Of a stretch of 28,512 nt of DNA, positions 1 through 7,347 are shown piece after piece (position 1 is the stretch's first letter; the number at the start of each line of letters is the position of its first letter). The translations under genes were made by a program, and so were the position numbers. Location: the NCBI GenBank assembly GCA_946480815.1, contig CAMLLB010000055.1, positions 1-28,512 of the forward strand. The letters are read 5' to 3'. The DNA is from an uncultured Flavobacteriales bacterium (GTDB taxonomy: Bacteria > Bacteroidota > Bacteroidia > Flavobacteriales > Crocinitomicaceae). A model generated the notes under the pieces. That model had not been told where the DNA came from, made no database searches, and was given only the letters and a program-made list of their open reading frames with translations.

Positions 1-55
1 GTTTGTTTGTTAACCAACAAGTGAAGGCTTAACTTTGCAGTTGAATACTGATTTT

Positions 56-2014
56 ATGCATCCATATAAAGCAGGGCCCTTATTGGAACAAATCGTTATC
101 CCTCAGGATTTAAGGGATAAAATGACTGTGGACCAATTACCACAAGTTGCTGATGAAGTTCGCCAATACATTATTGATGTGATCTCGGAAATTGGGAATT
201 CCCATTTCGGAGCCAGTTTGGGAGTTGTGGAACTGACAGTTGCATTACACTATGTGTTCAATACTCCTTACGATCAATTGGTTTGGGATGTTGGTCACCA
301 GGCTTACGGGCATAAGATCCTGACCGGCCGCCGGGAAGTGTTTCACACAAATCGTACAAAAGGAGGAATCTCCGGATTCCCGAAGCGTTCCGAAAGTGAG
401 TTCGATACTTTTGGAGTAGGCCATTCATCTACTTCTATTTCTGCTGCTTTGGGAATGGCTGTGGCAAGTCGTTACAAAGGAGAGAAGGATCGTCAGCATA
501 TTGCTGTGATCGGTGATGGTGCAATGACAGCCGGAATGGCTTTCGAAGGAATGAACCATGCCGGTTTTGAAAAAGATGCAAACTTATTGGTGGTGTTGAA
601 TGACAATTGCATGTCTATCGACCCCAATGTAGGTGCTTTGAAAGAATATCTGACCGATATCACCACTTCTCATACTTATAATAAAGTAAAGGATGAGGTG
701 TGGAAATTGCTTGGTAAAGTGAGCAAGTTCGGACCGGATGCGCAATCCGTTGTTTCGAAAATATCTTCTGCTCTGAAAGGCTCGATCCTGAAGCAGAGTA
801 ATTTATTTGAATCACTCAACTTCCGTTACTTTGGCCCGGTAGACGGACACGATGCAATTGGCTTGGCGAAAGTTCTGGAAGACTTGAAGGATATTCCCGG
901 ACCAAAGATTTTACATTGTATTACACGCAAAGGAGCAGGATATAAGTTTTCCGAAGAGGGAAATCCCACTAAATGGCATGCGCCAGGCATTTTTAATAAG
1001 GAAACGGGTGAAATCGTTAAGGTTGTTCCGAAATCACCACAACCTCCGAAATACCAGGATGTGTTCGGACATACCATAGTGGAATTGGCTGAACAAAATG
1101 AAAAAATTATTGGAGTTACTCCGGCCATGCCAACAGGTTGTTCCCTGACTTTTATGATGGGCGCCATGCCGGATCGTGCATTTGACGTAGGAATTGCGGA
1201 ACAGCATGCGGTAACATTTTCAGCGGGTTTAGCTACACAAGGATTAATTCCGTTCTGTAATATTTATTCTTCGTTCATGCAGCGGGCCTACGACCAGGTA
1301 TTGCATGATGTTGCCCTGCAAAACCTTCCGGTTGTGTTCTGTTTGGACCGCGGAGGATTGGTAGGAGCAGACGGAGCAACACATCATGGGGCTTACGATA
1401 TCGCGTACATGCGAAGTATTCCGAATATGATCGTTTCCGCACCAATGAATGAAGCGGAATTGAGAAACCTCATGTTTACAGCTCAGACTGAGAATCATGG
1501 ACCGTTCTCTATTCGTTATCCGCGTGGAAATGGTGTTATGACGGAATGGAAAACACCAATGAGAGCCATTCCGATCGGTAAGGGGCGAAAAGTAAGTAAT
1601 GGAGAAGATATTGCTTTGGTTACGATCGGGCATGTCGGAAATTTTGCACAGGAAGCCATTCAATCATTGAAAGATTCGGGAGCCTCTGTTGCACATTACG
1701 ATATGCGTTTTGTGAAACCGTTGGACGAGACTTTACTTCACGAAGTGTTTACCAAATTCGACAAGGTGATTACTATTGAAGACGGTTGTATTATGGGCGG
1801 ATTCGGGTCAGCCGTTCTTGAATTCATGGCAGATAACAACTATCATTCAAAAGTGGTTCGTTTAGGAATTCCGGATAAATACATCCATCACGGAACACCG
1901 GAAGAATTGCACATTGATTGTGGTTTTGATGCCGGATCGATCGCTGCAAAAGTGAAAGAGTTGCTAAACATTTCGACTTCTGAAGAGCAAGCAGCTCAAA
2001 GTGAAGTGGGTTAA
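56..2014 (+). CDS. dxs: 1-deoxy-D-xylulose-5-phosphate synthase
   Basis: This thiamine-diphosphate enzyme condenses pyruvate and glyceraldehyde 3-phosphate into DXP, the first step of the MEP isoprenoid pathway and a precursor supply for thiamine and pyridoxal. Visible hallmarks are the N-terminal transketolase-like region with WDVGHQAYGHKILTGRR, the ThDP/Mg motif GDGAMTAGMAFEG followed by NDNCMSI, the catalytic-Glu segment VGIAEQHAVTF, DRGGLVGADGATHHG, and a C-terminal transketolase domain. The frame is open from a TTG at 35, but I prefer the ATG at 56, which gives 652 residues beginning MHPYKAGPLLEQI and fits the family start better; typical length is 620-650. The promoter lies outside the window. 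The next gene has its own promoter signal, so dxs probably ends its transcription unit. Confidence 0.97.
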   Translation: MHPYKAGPLLEQIVIPQDLRDKMTVDQLPQVADEVRQYIIDVISEIGNSHFGASLGVVELTVALHYVFNTPYDQLVWDVGHQAYGHKILTGRREVFHTNRTKGGISGFPKRSESEFDTFGVGHSSTSISAALGMAVASRYKGEKDRQHIAVIGDGAMTAGMAFEGMNHAGFEKDANLLVVLNDNCMSIDPNVGALKEYLTDITTSHTYNKVKDEVWKLLGKVSKFGPDAQSVVSKISSALKGSILKQSNLFESLNFRYFGPVDGHDAIGLAKVLEDLKDIPGPKILHCITRKGAGYKFSEEGNPTKWHAPGIFNKETGEIVKVVPKSPQPPKYQDVFGHTIVELAEQNEKIIGVTPAMPTGCSLTFMMGAMPDRAFDVGIAEQHAVTFSAGLATQGLIPFCNIYSSFMQRAYDQVLHDVALQNLPVVFCLDRGGLVGADGATHHGAYDIAYMRSIPNMIVSAPMNEAELRNLMFTAQTENHGPFSIRYPRGNGVMTEWKTPMRAIPIGKGRKVSNGEDIALVTIGHVGNFAQEAIQSLKDSGASVAHYDMRFVKPLDETLLHEVFTKFDKVITIEDGCIMGGFGSAVLEFMADNNYHSKVVRLGIPDKYIHHGTPEELHIDCGFDAGSIAAKVKELLNISTSEEQAAQSEVG

Positions 2015-2054
2015 AATAGCCTTCCATTTACCTTTTTATTTCTCTGCCTGTTCG

Positions 2055-2062
2055 TAAATTTG
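2055..2062 (+). promoter_or_regulatory. Bacteroidota -7 element upstream of the AEC permease
   Basis: TAAATTTG matches the Bacteroidota sigma-A -7 consensus TAnnTTTG exactly. No convincing -33 TTG is visible. The element ends 7 bases before the ATG at 2070, so transcription would start at or within a few bases of the start codon, giving a nearly leaderless mRNA. Confidence 0.55.
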
Positions 2063-2069
2063 TGGCAGC

Positions 2070-2969
2070 ATGTCGAATTTTATCCTCATTGGAGTTTGTT
2101 TTCTTGCCGGCTTCGTACTGCGAAAATCGGGGATTCTTGCGAAAGGAAGTCATCATGGGATCAATGTTTGGATTATCTATGTGGCGCTTCCGGCTGCGAC
2201 CTTGAAATACCTTCCCGATATCGCTTGGTCGAGTGATCTCGTCATTCCGTTAATTACACCCTTGGTTTGCTGGTTCGGAGCCTGGTTATTGACAGAACTC
2301 ATTTCAAAACGGTTTCATTTCGACCGGAAAACCAAAGCTGCTTTTTGGATCGTTACCGGCTTGGGAAACACTTCCTTTATAGGTTTTCCGTTAATTTCAG
2401 CTTATTATGGCGAAAAATACTTATCGATAGCAGCAGTCACGGACCAGATGTCCTTTTTTGTGCTGGCAGTTTTCGCATCAATTATTGCGATGAGAGCTTC
2501 CGGAAGTGCAAAAGCAGATTTCAGGACAATCAGTTTGAAGCTCTTGAAATTTCCACCGTTTTTAGTCATCATTAGTGCACTTATTTTACCGCATTTCATC
2601 TCGCTTGAACCGCTTAATCCGTTGGTTTCAACCTTGGCTTTGACACTTTCTCCTTTAGCATTGTTTTCGGTCGGATTGCAGTTTGAGCTGGGAAAAATGC
2701 GGGATGTGATCAAACCCATTTTAGCAGCTTCGCTTTACAAATTGATCCTTTCTCCATTGATTATTTTAGGATTGGCTTTTCATACAGGAGAAATGCAAGC
2801 TAAAATTTCTGTTTTTGAAGCTTCCATGGGGACCATGATCAGTGCCGGAATTTTGAATGATCAATTCGGTTTGAATCCACGGTTGAGTAACCTGATTGTG
2901 TTTATGACGATTTTGTTGTCGTTTATTACAACCGGGATTTGGTACTTTATAATGGAAATCCTTATCTGA
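2070..2969 (+). CDS. AEC (auxin efflux carrier)-family permease
   Basis: A 299-residue, almost wholly hydrophobic protein with about ten predicted membrane segments in two five-helix halves, the normal architecture and length of bacterial AEC transporters. Family-like segments include an N-terminal GVCFLAGFVLRKSG, a mid-protein TGLGNTSFIGFPLISAYYG and a C-terminal ASMGTMISAGILNDQFGLN. Bacterial members move organic anions such as malate or other small metabolites across the inner membrane; substrate cannot be told from sequence. It stands alone between dxs and asnS with its own promoter-like element, and nothing nearby suggests its substrate. Confidence 0.88.
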   Translation: MSNFILIGVCFLAGFVLRKSGILAKGSHHGINVWIIYVALPAATLKYLPDIAWSSDLVIPLITPLVCWFGAWLLTELISKRFHFDRKTKAAFWIVTGLGNTSFIGFPLISAYYGEKYLSIAAVTDQMSFFVLAVFASIIAMRASGSAKADFRTISLKLLKFPPFLVIISALILPHFISLEPLNPLVSTLALTLSPLALFSVGLQFELGKMRDVIKPILAASLYKLILSPLIILGLAFHTGEMQAKISVFEASMGTMISAGILNDQFGLNPRLSNLIVFMTILLSFITTGIWYFIMEILI

Positions 2970-2974
2970 AGATC

Positions 2975-3047
2975 GGCCTGCCAGGCCAATAGAATAAGGA
3001 GGTTCGCCATTTAGCGAATTAGCGAATTTGAGCCTTGCGACATGTCG
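2975..3047. repeat. intergenic cluster of short palindromes and a tandem 8-mer
   Basis: The 85-bp spacer after the permease is dense in short symmetric motifs: GGCCTGCCAGGCC (2975-2987, 6-bp arms, one-base centre), TAGCGAAT twice in tandem (3012-3027), and CGACATGTCG (3038-3047, perfect). None is followed by a T-run, so a classical intrinsic terminator is not obvious. It may be a degraded palindromic repeat element. Confidence 0.5.
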
Positions 3048-3053
3048 ATAACT

Positions 3054-3087
3054 ATTGATTCCCTTTCAAATTTCTTTCCTATTTTTG
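3054..3087 (+). promoter_or_regulatory. asnS promoter (-33 ATTG, -7 TATTTTTG)
   Basis: TATTTTTG at 3080-3087 matches TAnnTTTG, and TTG at 3055-3057 lies 22 bases upstream, close to the usual Bacteroidota -33/-7 spacing. The ATG of asnS is 18 bases downstream. This TTG opens the asnS reading frame and could be mistaken for a start codon; as a -33 element it would be upstream of the transcript. Confidence 0.7.
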
Positions 3088-3105
3088 CAATTCATACAAA
3101 AACAC

Positions 3106-4557
3106 ATGAAACGAACTAAAATTGCTGATTTATTAAGTCAACCGAAAGTCGGAGAAACTTACCTTGTGAAGGGTTGGGTGCGTGCATTTCGCAGCAACCG
3201 GTTTATTCAATTGAATGACGGTTCAACCATTAATAATTTACAAGCGGTAGTTGACTTCGAGAATTTTGACGAGGCAATTTTAAAGAAGATAACAACAGCG
3301 GCTTCTGTTGGTTTGACAGGTGTTTTGATTGAATCACAGGGAAGCGGACAAGCTGTAGAATTGCAGGTAACTGAAATCGAGATCATCGGTGAAGCACACC
3401 CGGATGATGTTCAGAAAACCATTTTACAGCCTAAAAAACATAGCTTGGATTTGTTGCGTGAACAGGCTCATTTACGATTCAGAACAAACCTGTTCGGAGC
3501 AGTTTTCAGAGTGCGTCATGCGGTGAGTTATGCCATTCACCAGTTCTTTAACGATCGTGGTTTCTATTACATTCATACACCGATCATTACAGGTTCGGAT
3601 GCAGAAGGGGCCGGAGAAATGTTCCGTGTTACGAACCTGGATGCGAAAAATCCACCGTTGAACGAAGACGGATCTGTGAACTTTGCAGAAGACTTTTTCG
3701 GAAAAGCTGTGAATTTGACTGTTTCCGGTCAGCTGGAAGGCGAGTTGGCAGCCCTGGCTTTGGGTCAGATCTATACATTCGGACCAACGTTCCGTGCAGA
3801 GAACTCCAACACTTCCCGTCACCTGGCGGAATTCTGGATGATCGAACCGGAAGTGGCTTTCAATGATATTCACGACAACATGGATCTGGCAGAGAACATG
3901 TTGAAATACATCTGTGAATACGTGATGAAAAACTGTGCGGATGATTTGAAGTTCCTGAACGAACGTGAGGCTCAGGAGCAACAGGCAAAACCACAGAACG
4001 AGCGAAATGAATTGGGATTGATCGAGCGTTTGCAGTTTGTAACGACGAATGACTTCAAGCGCATCACGTATACTGAGGCGATTGAAGTTCTGATGAACTC
4101 GAACCACTACAAGAAAAAGAAATTCAAGTACGATGTAAATTGGGGAACTGATTTGCAGTCGGAGCACGAACGTTACCTGGTGGAGAAGGAATTCAAGCGC
4201 CCGGTAATTATTACGGATTATCCGGCATCATTCAAGGCGTTCTACATGCGTGCAAATGATGGTTGTGAGCCTGGTAAAGAAACCGTTGCGGCGATGGATA
4301 TTTTGTTCCCGGGGATCGGTGAAATGGTTGGTGGTTCCCAACGTGAGGAGCGTTTGGAAGTACTGAAAAAGAAATGTGCTGACTTCGGAATTCACGAAGA
4401 AGAACTGTGGTGGTATCTGGATACACGCCGCTTTGGTTCCGTTCCACATTCCGGTTTCGGATTAGGATTCGAACGAATGGTGATGTTTGTTACGGGTATG
4501 ACAAATATCCGCGACGTAATTCCGTTCCCGAGAACACCGCAAAATGCTGAATTTTAG
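3106..4557 (+). CDS. asnS: asparagine--tRNA ligase
   Basis: Class IIb aminoacyl-tRNA synthetase that charges tRNA-Asn with asparagine in the cytoplasm. From the ATG at 3106 it is 483 residues; the family is usually about 465. The N-terminal OB-fold anticodon-binding domain includes [19 protein letters not shown]. The catalytic domain shows motif 1 around [27 protein letters not shown], motif 2 [21 protein letters not shown] and motif 3 [27 protein letters not shown] (each partly given), which are typical of AsnRS. The frame opens 17 codons earlier at a TTG, but those codons overlap the promoter, so ATG 3106 ([10 protein letters not shown]) is chosen. A hairpin terminator follows. Confidence 0.97.
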   Translation: MKRTKIADLLSQPKVGETYLVKGWVRAFRSNRFIQLNDGSTINNLQAVVDFENFDEAILKKITTAASVGLTGVLIESQGSGQAVELQVTEIEIIGEAHPDDVQKTILQPKKHSLDLLREQAHLRFRTNLFGAVFRVRHAVSYAIHQFFNDRGFYYIHTPIITGSDAEGAGEMFRVTNLDAKNPPLNEDGSVNFAEDFFGKAVNLTVSGQLEGELAALALGQIYTFGPTFRAENSNTSRHLAEFWMIEPEVAFNDIHDNMDLAENMLKYICEYVMKNCADDLKFLNEREAQEQQAKPQNERNELGLIERLQFVTTNDFKRITYTEAIEVLMNSNHYKKKKFKYDVNWGTDLQSEHERYLVEKEFKRPVIITDYPASFKAFYMRANDGCEPGKETVAAMDILFPGIGEMVGGSQREERLEVLKKKCADFGIHEEELWWYLDTRRFGSVPHSGFGLGFERMVMFVTGMTNIRDVIPFPRTPQNAEF

Positions 4558-4568
4558 AGAATATTGAT

Positions 4569-4617
4569 AAAAAGTGGCTGGTAACTGAGCGTAGTCGAAG
4601 TTCGAAGCCACTTTTTT
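4569..4617 (+). terminator. intrinsic terminator of asnS with a repeat-like loop
   Basis: Perfect 11-bp arms, AAAAAGTGGCT at 4569-4579 and AGCCACTTTTT at 4606-4616, followed by another T. The 26-base loop holds CTGAGCGTAGTCGAAGT, which I recognise (inference from memory) as a core common in intergenic palindromic repeats of Bacteroidota. The terminator may have been built from a repeat insertion. Confidence 0.75.
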
Positions 4618-4648
4618 AAATAATTAGTTTAATTTCCTTTAGTTTATT

Positions 4649-4656
4649 TATCTTTA
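4649..4656 (+). promoter_or_regulatory. near-consensus -7 element upstream of rpoN
   Basis: TATCTTTA differs from TAnnTTTG only in the last base and lies 19 bases before the rpoN ATG at 4676. No clear -33 element is visible. Confidence 0.4.
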
Positions 4657-4675
4657 GTCAAGAATAAAACCCTCC

Positions 4676-6130
4676 ATGGCATTAAGGCAACAGCTCACCC
4701 AAAAACTGGAACAACGGCTTTCCCCACAGCAAATTCAATTGATGAAATTGTTGCAGGTCCCTACTATGGAACTAGACCAGCGTATCAAACAGGAATTAGA
4801 GGAAAATCCTGCTTTGGATGAAGGTGCTGAGGAAATGGATGACGATTACGACAATGATCCGGAAGACGATTACAAAGATGATGAAAACGAATTCGATACG
4901 GATTTCGACATCAGTGATTACTTCGATGACGATACACCCGATTACAAGACTCAGGTAAACAATAAAAGTAAGGACGATGAAGAACGCGGAGTACCGCTTT
5001 CTGTTGATTCTTCTTTCCAGGATAAGCTGACAGAGCAATTGCATTTATTGGATCTGGATGACACGCAATTTCAGATTGCAGATACGATTATCGGGAATTT
5101 GGATGAATCCGGTTATTTGAATCGCGAGTTGGATGCCATTGTAGATGATCTGGCTTTTTCTTCCAATGTAATGGTTTCTGAGGGAGAGGTGGAACATGTA
5201 CTGAAAATTGTACAGGAACTGGACCCGGCAGGAATTGGGGCACGTGATTTAAGAGAATGTCTGTTGCTTCAGATCGAACGGATTCAGGAAGGGAACATTA
5301 CCCTGTTTACCGCCAAAAAAATCCTGGAAGACCATTTCGAAGAGTTTACAAAAAAACATTACGACAAGATCCAGAAGAAACTGGAGATTGAGGACGAAGA
5401 CCTGAAGGAAGCAATTGACGCAATTATTCGATTGAATCCTAAACCGGGCGGTTCTCTGAAAGATAATTCGAAAAGTATTCAGCAGGTTATCCCTGATTTC
5501 ATGATTGCAGAATTCGACGGAAAATTGGAGTTGTCTATTAATGGAAGAAATACACCGGACCTGAAAGTTTCAAAAGAATACGAACAGTTATTAAGAAGCT
5601 ATGGAGAAGGGGCGAAAACATCCAAAGCGGATAAAGACGCGCTTTTGTTTGTTAAAACGAAACTGGAAGGAGCTAAATGGTTCATTGATGCAATCCGTCA
5701 GCGTCAGCAAACCTTATATACGACGATGCATGCAATTATGATGTATCAGTACGAGTTCTTTTTGACCGGTGATGAAACGAATATGAAACCGATGATTTTG
5801 AAGGATATTGCGGAAATCGTTGGTCTTGATATTTCAACTGTTTCCCGTGTTGCGAATTCAAAATATGTGCAAACCGCATACGGTGTTTATTCGCTGAAGT
5901 ATTTTTTCTCCGAATCACTTTCAACAGATTCCGGAGAGGAAGTTTCGACCCGCGAAGTAAAGAAAATTCTGACCGATGCCATTGAAGCGGAAAACAAAAA
6001 GAAACCTTTGACGGATGAGCACCTGGCAAAATTGCTGAATGACAAAGGCTACAATATCGCAAGAAGAACGATTGCAAAATACAGGGAGCAGCTGAATGTT
6101 CCGGTGGCACGCTTAAGAAAAGAACTATAA
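4676..6130 (+). CDS. rpoN: RNA polymerase sigma-54 factor
   Basis: Alternative sigma factor that directs RNA polymerase to -24/-12 promoters, which need an AAA+ activator to open. Region I is clear at the N-terminus: a Gln/Leu-rich segment (LRQQLTQKLEQRLSPQQIQL) then LLQVPTMELDQRIKQELEENP. Residues about 50-85 are extremely acidic (runs of D and E), the usual variable region II. The core-binding domain follows, then the DNA-binding part with a helix-turn-helix near LKDIAEIVGLDISTVSRV and the RpoN box ARRTIAKYRE close to the C-terminus. The 484-residue length is normal. The stop overlaps the ATG of the next gene (TAATG), implying translational coupling. Confidence 0.96.
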   Translation: MALRQQLTQKLEQRLSPQQIQLMKLLQVPTMELDQRIKQELEENPALDEGAEEMDDDYDNDPEDDYKDDENEFDTDFDISDYFDDDTPDYKTQVNNKSKDDEERGVPLSVDSSFQDKLTEQLHLLDLDDTQFQIADTIIGNLDESGYLNRELDAIVDDLAFSSNVMVSEGEVEHVLKIVQELDPAGIGARDLRECLLLQIERIQEGNITLFTAKKILEDHFEEFTKKHYDKIQKKLEIEDEDLKEAIDAIIRLNPKPGGSLKDNSKSIQQVIPDFMIAEFDGKLELSINGRNTPDLKVSKEYEQLLRSYGEGAKTSKADKDALLFVKTKLEGAKWFIDAIRQRQQTLYTTMHAIMMYQYEFFLTGDETNMKPMILKDIAEIVGLDISTVSRVANSKYVQTAYGVYSLKYFFSESLSTDSGEEVSTREVKKILTDAIEAENKKKPLTDEHLAKLLNDKGYNIARRTIAKYREQLNVPVARLRKEL

Positions 6131-6789
6131 TGAAACTTATTTCCCAGATTCTTTCCTGGCTTTTCCTGCCGCTTTTAGCCCCGGTGTATGCCGTCGTAAT
6201 TGCAATGTATGTTGAAAGTTGGGAAGCCGATTTTTACCAGGGAGAAAGTTTGTTTTCACTGGACGAACGTGCGAAAGAATTTTTCCTGTACCTGTTTACA
6301 TCCTTTTCGTTCCTTGCTCCGGCACTAACCGTCTTATTCCTGCAAACAAGGGGTTCAGTCACTTCAGTTATGATGGAAAAACGGACCGAACGCATCATTC
6401 CGGCAGTCATGACGGTTTTGTTTGGGATTTCCCTGTTCGCAATCTTGCTTTTCAAAGTCCCTGCAAGTCTCCCCGGAGCACGCTTTATATTTGGATTGTC
6501 ATTCGGGTCACTGATTGCGGTTGTTGTTTGCACAGTACTTACTTTTCGCTGGAAAGTCTCCCTTCACGCAACAGGAATGGGTATTCTAACAGGCTTTCTT
6601 TACATGTATTACAGCAAAATGCTCATTTTCCCCATGTGGATCCTGGTACTTGCCTTCATTGCCAGTGGAATCGTTATGTCGGCGAGAATGTACCTGAAAT
6701 TGCACAGTTTATCTCAATTGGTGATCGGTTTTGCTATCGGTTTTGTGGGACTTATTTTGGGAATTAAATTCTTCTTCCTTTATTATTAG
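6130..6789 (+). CDS. PAP2-like integral membrane protein
   Basis: A 219-residue protein with about six hydrophobic segments. Its motifs resemble the PAP2 acid phosphatase superfamily: EKRTERIIP (compare KxxxxxxRP), VSLHATGMGILTG (compare PSGH) and SARMYLKLHSLSQLVIGF (compare SRxxxxxHxxxD). In the third motif the usual Asp is Gln, and the second has SLH rather than SGH, so phosphatase activity is uncertain. PAP2 proteins dephosphorylate lipid phosphates such as undecaprenyl pyrophosphate or phosphatidate at the membrane. It overlaps rpoN by one base, so the two are probably co-translated; a functional link with sigma-54 is only inference. Confidence 0.7.
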   Translation: MKLISQILSWLFLPLLAPVYAVVIAMYVESWEADFYQGESLFSLDERAKEFFLYLFTSFSFLAPALTVLFLQTRGSVTSVMMEKRTERIIPAVMTVLFGISLFAILLFKVPASLPGARFIFGLSFGSLIAVVVCTVLTFRWKVSLHATGMGILTGFLYMYYSKMLIFPMWILVLAFIASGIVMSARMYLKLHSLSQLVIGFAIGFVGLILGIKFFFLYY

Positions 6790-6827
6790 GATTCAAATAG
6801 TTGCGAAGATTATTGTTAAGTTCGATG

Positions 6828-6848
6828 ACAAAAAATGACCTTTTTTGT
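6828..6848 (+). terminator. AT-only hairpin after the rpoN operon
   Basis: ACAAAAAA (6828-6835), a TGACC loop and TTTTTTGT (6841-6848) form a perfect 8-bp hairpin ending in a T-run, directly abutting the next promoter element. With few G:C pairs it would be weak, but it is placed to end rpoN-operon transcription. Confidence 0.4.
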
Positions 6849-6856
6849 TAAATTTG
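6849..6856 (+). promoter_or_regulatory. -7 element of the surface-protein operon
   Basis: TAAATTTG matches TAnnTTTG exactly and lies 68 bases before the first start codon at 6925. No strong -33 TTG is seen at the right distance. Confidence 0.5.
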
Positions 6857-6867
6857 TTTTGCTTGTG

Positions 6868-6895
6868 AGACAACCTCTCCAACTTTTTGTTGTCT
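6868..6895 (+). promoter_or_regulatory. 5'-leader hairpin of unknown function
   Basis: AGACAAC (6868-6874) and GTTGTCT (6889-6895) form a perfect 7-bp stem with a 14-base loop in the leader, downstream of the -7 element and about 30 bases before the TTG start. It could stabilise the message or act as a regulatory stem. I recognise no riboswitch class. Confidence 0.35.
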
Positions 6896-6924
6896 ACCAG
6901 GTACTGAACTAAAAACAAACCGCG

Positions 6925-7335
6925 TTGAAAAAACTAATTATTCTGGCGGGATTCCTTATTTCCGTGTCGGTGTCTTTCTCCCAGACAATCGATTCAAGAA
7001 TCCTCAAAAACAAAGGCAAAGAAGCCGAAAAGATGTATGAATACAATAAGAATTCATACAATTATCTCTTATTCGAATTAGATCATTCATACGAAATTGT
7101 CTCCAAAAAGACACTCTCAAAGGAGCAGCGTAATGCGATCCGGAAGGATATTCATTTGACCGATTCGGATATCATTAATATCGGGACTCCCAATTTTAAT
7201 TTCTATGATTTGGGGATTAAGTTGTCCAAATCCGAAAGACAATACGTTCAGGTGGATAAAGAACGTGTGTTGGTTTTTTACGCAATTCCTGAAATTACAA
7301 AGGCTTTTACCGCAAGTCCTCTAAATACCAAATAG
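6925..7335 (+). CDS. small secreted hypothetical protein, TTG start
   Basis: A 136-residue protein beginning with a textbook Sec signal peptide, MKKLIILAGFLISVSVSFSQ, cleaved probably after the Gln or just before it. The TTG at 6925 is supported because the next Met (in EKMYEYNKN) would remove the whole signal. The mature part of about 116 residues is charged and mostly soluble, with DSRILKNKGKEAEKMYEYNK and a later SERQYVQVDKERVLVFY; I do not recognise a family. Only 12 bases separate its stop from the ATG of the large adhesin, so it is probably co-transcribed and may be a periplasmic or surface partner of it. Confidence 0.72.
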   Translation: MKKLIILAGFLISVSVSFSQTIDSRILKNKGKEAEKMYEYNKNSYNYLLFELDHSYEIVSKKTLSKEQRNAIRKDIHLTDSDIINIGTPNFNFYDLGIKLSKSERQYVQVDKERVLVFYAIPEITKAFTASPLNTK

Positions 7336-7347
7336 ACCTGATTGATT

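Noticed and set aside
3472..4167. A 231-codon frame antisense to asnS
   Set aside because: Long only because the sense codons avoid stops on the other strand; no signal, motif or promoter.
6219..6767. A 182-codon plus-strand frame overlapping the PAP2-like gene
   Set aside because: The alternative frame has clear membrane helices and motifs and is coupled to rpoN; this one has neither.
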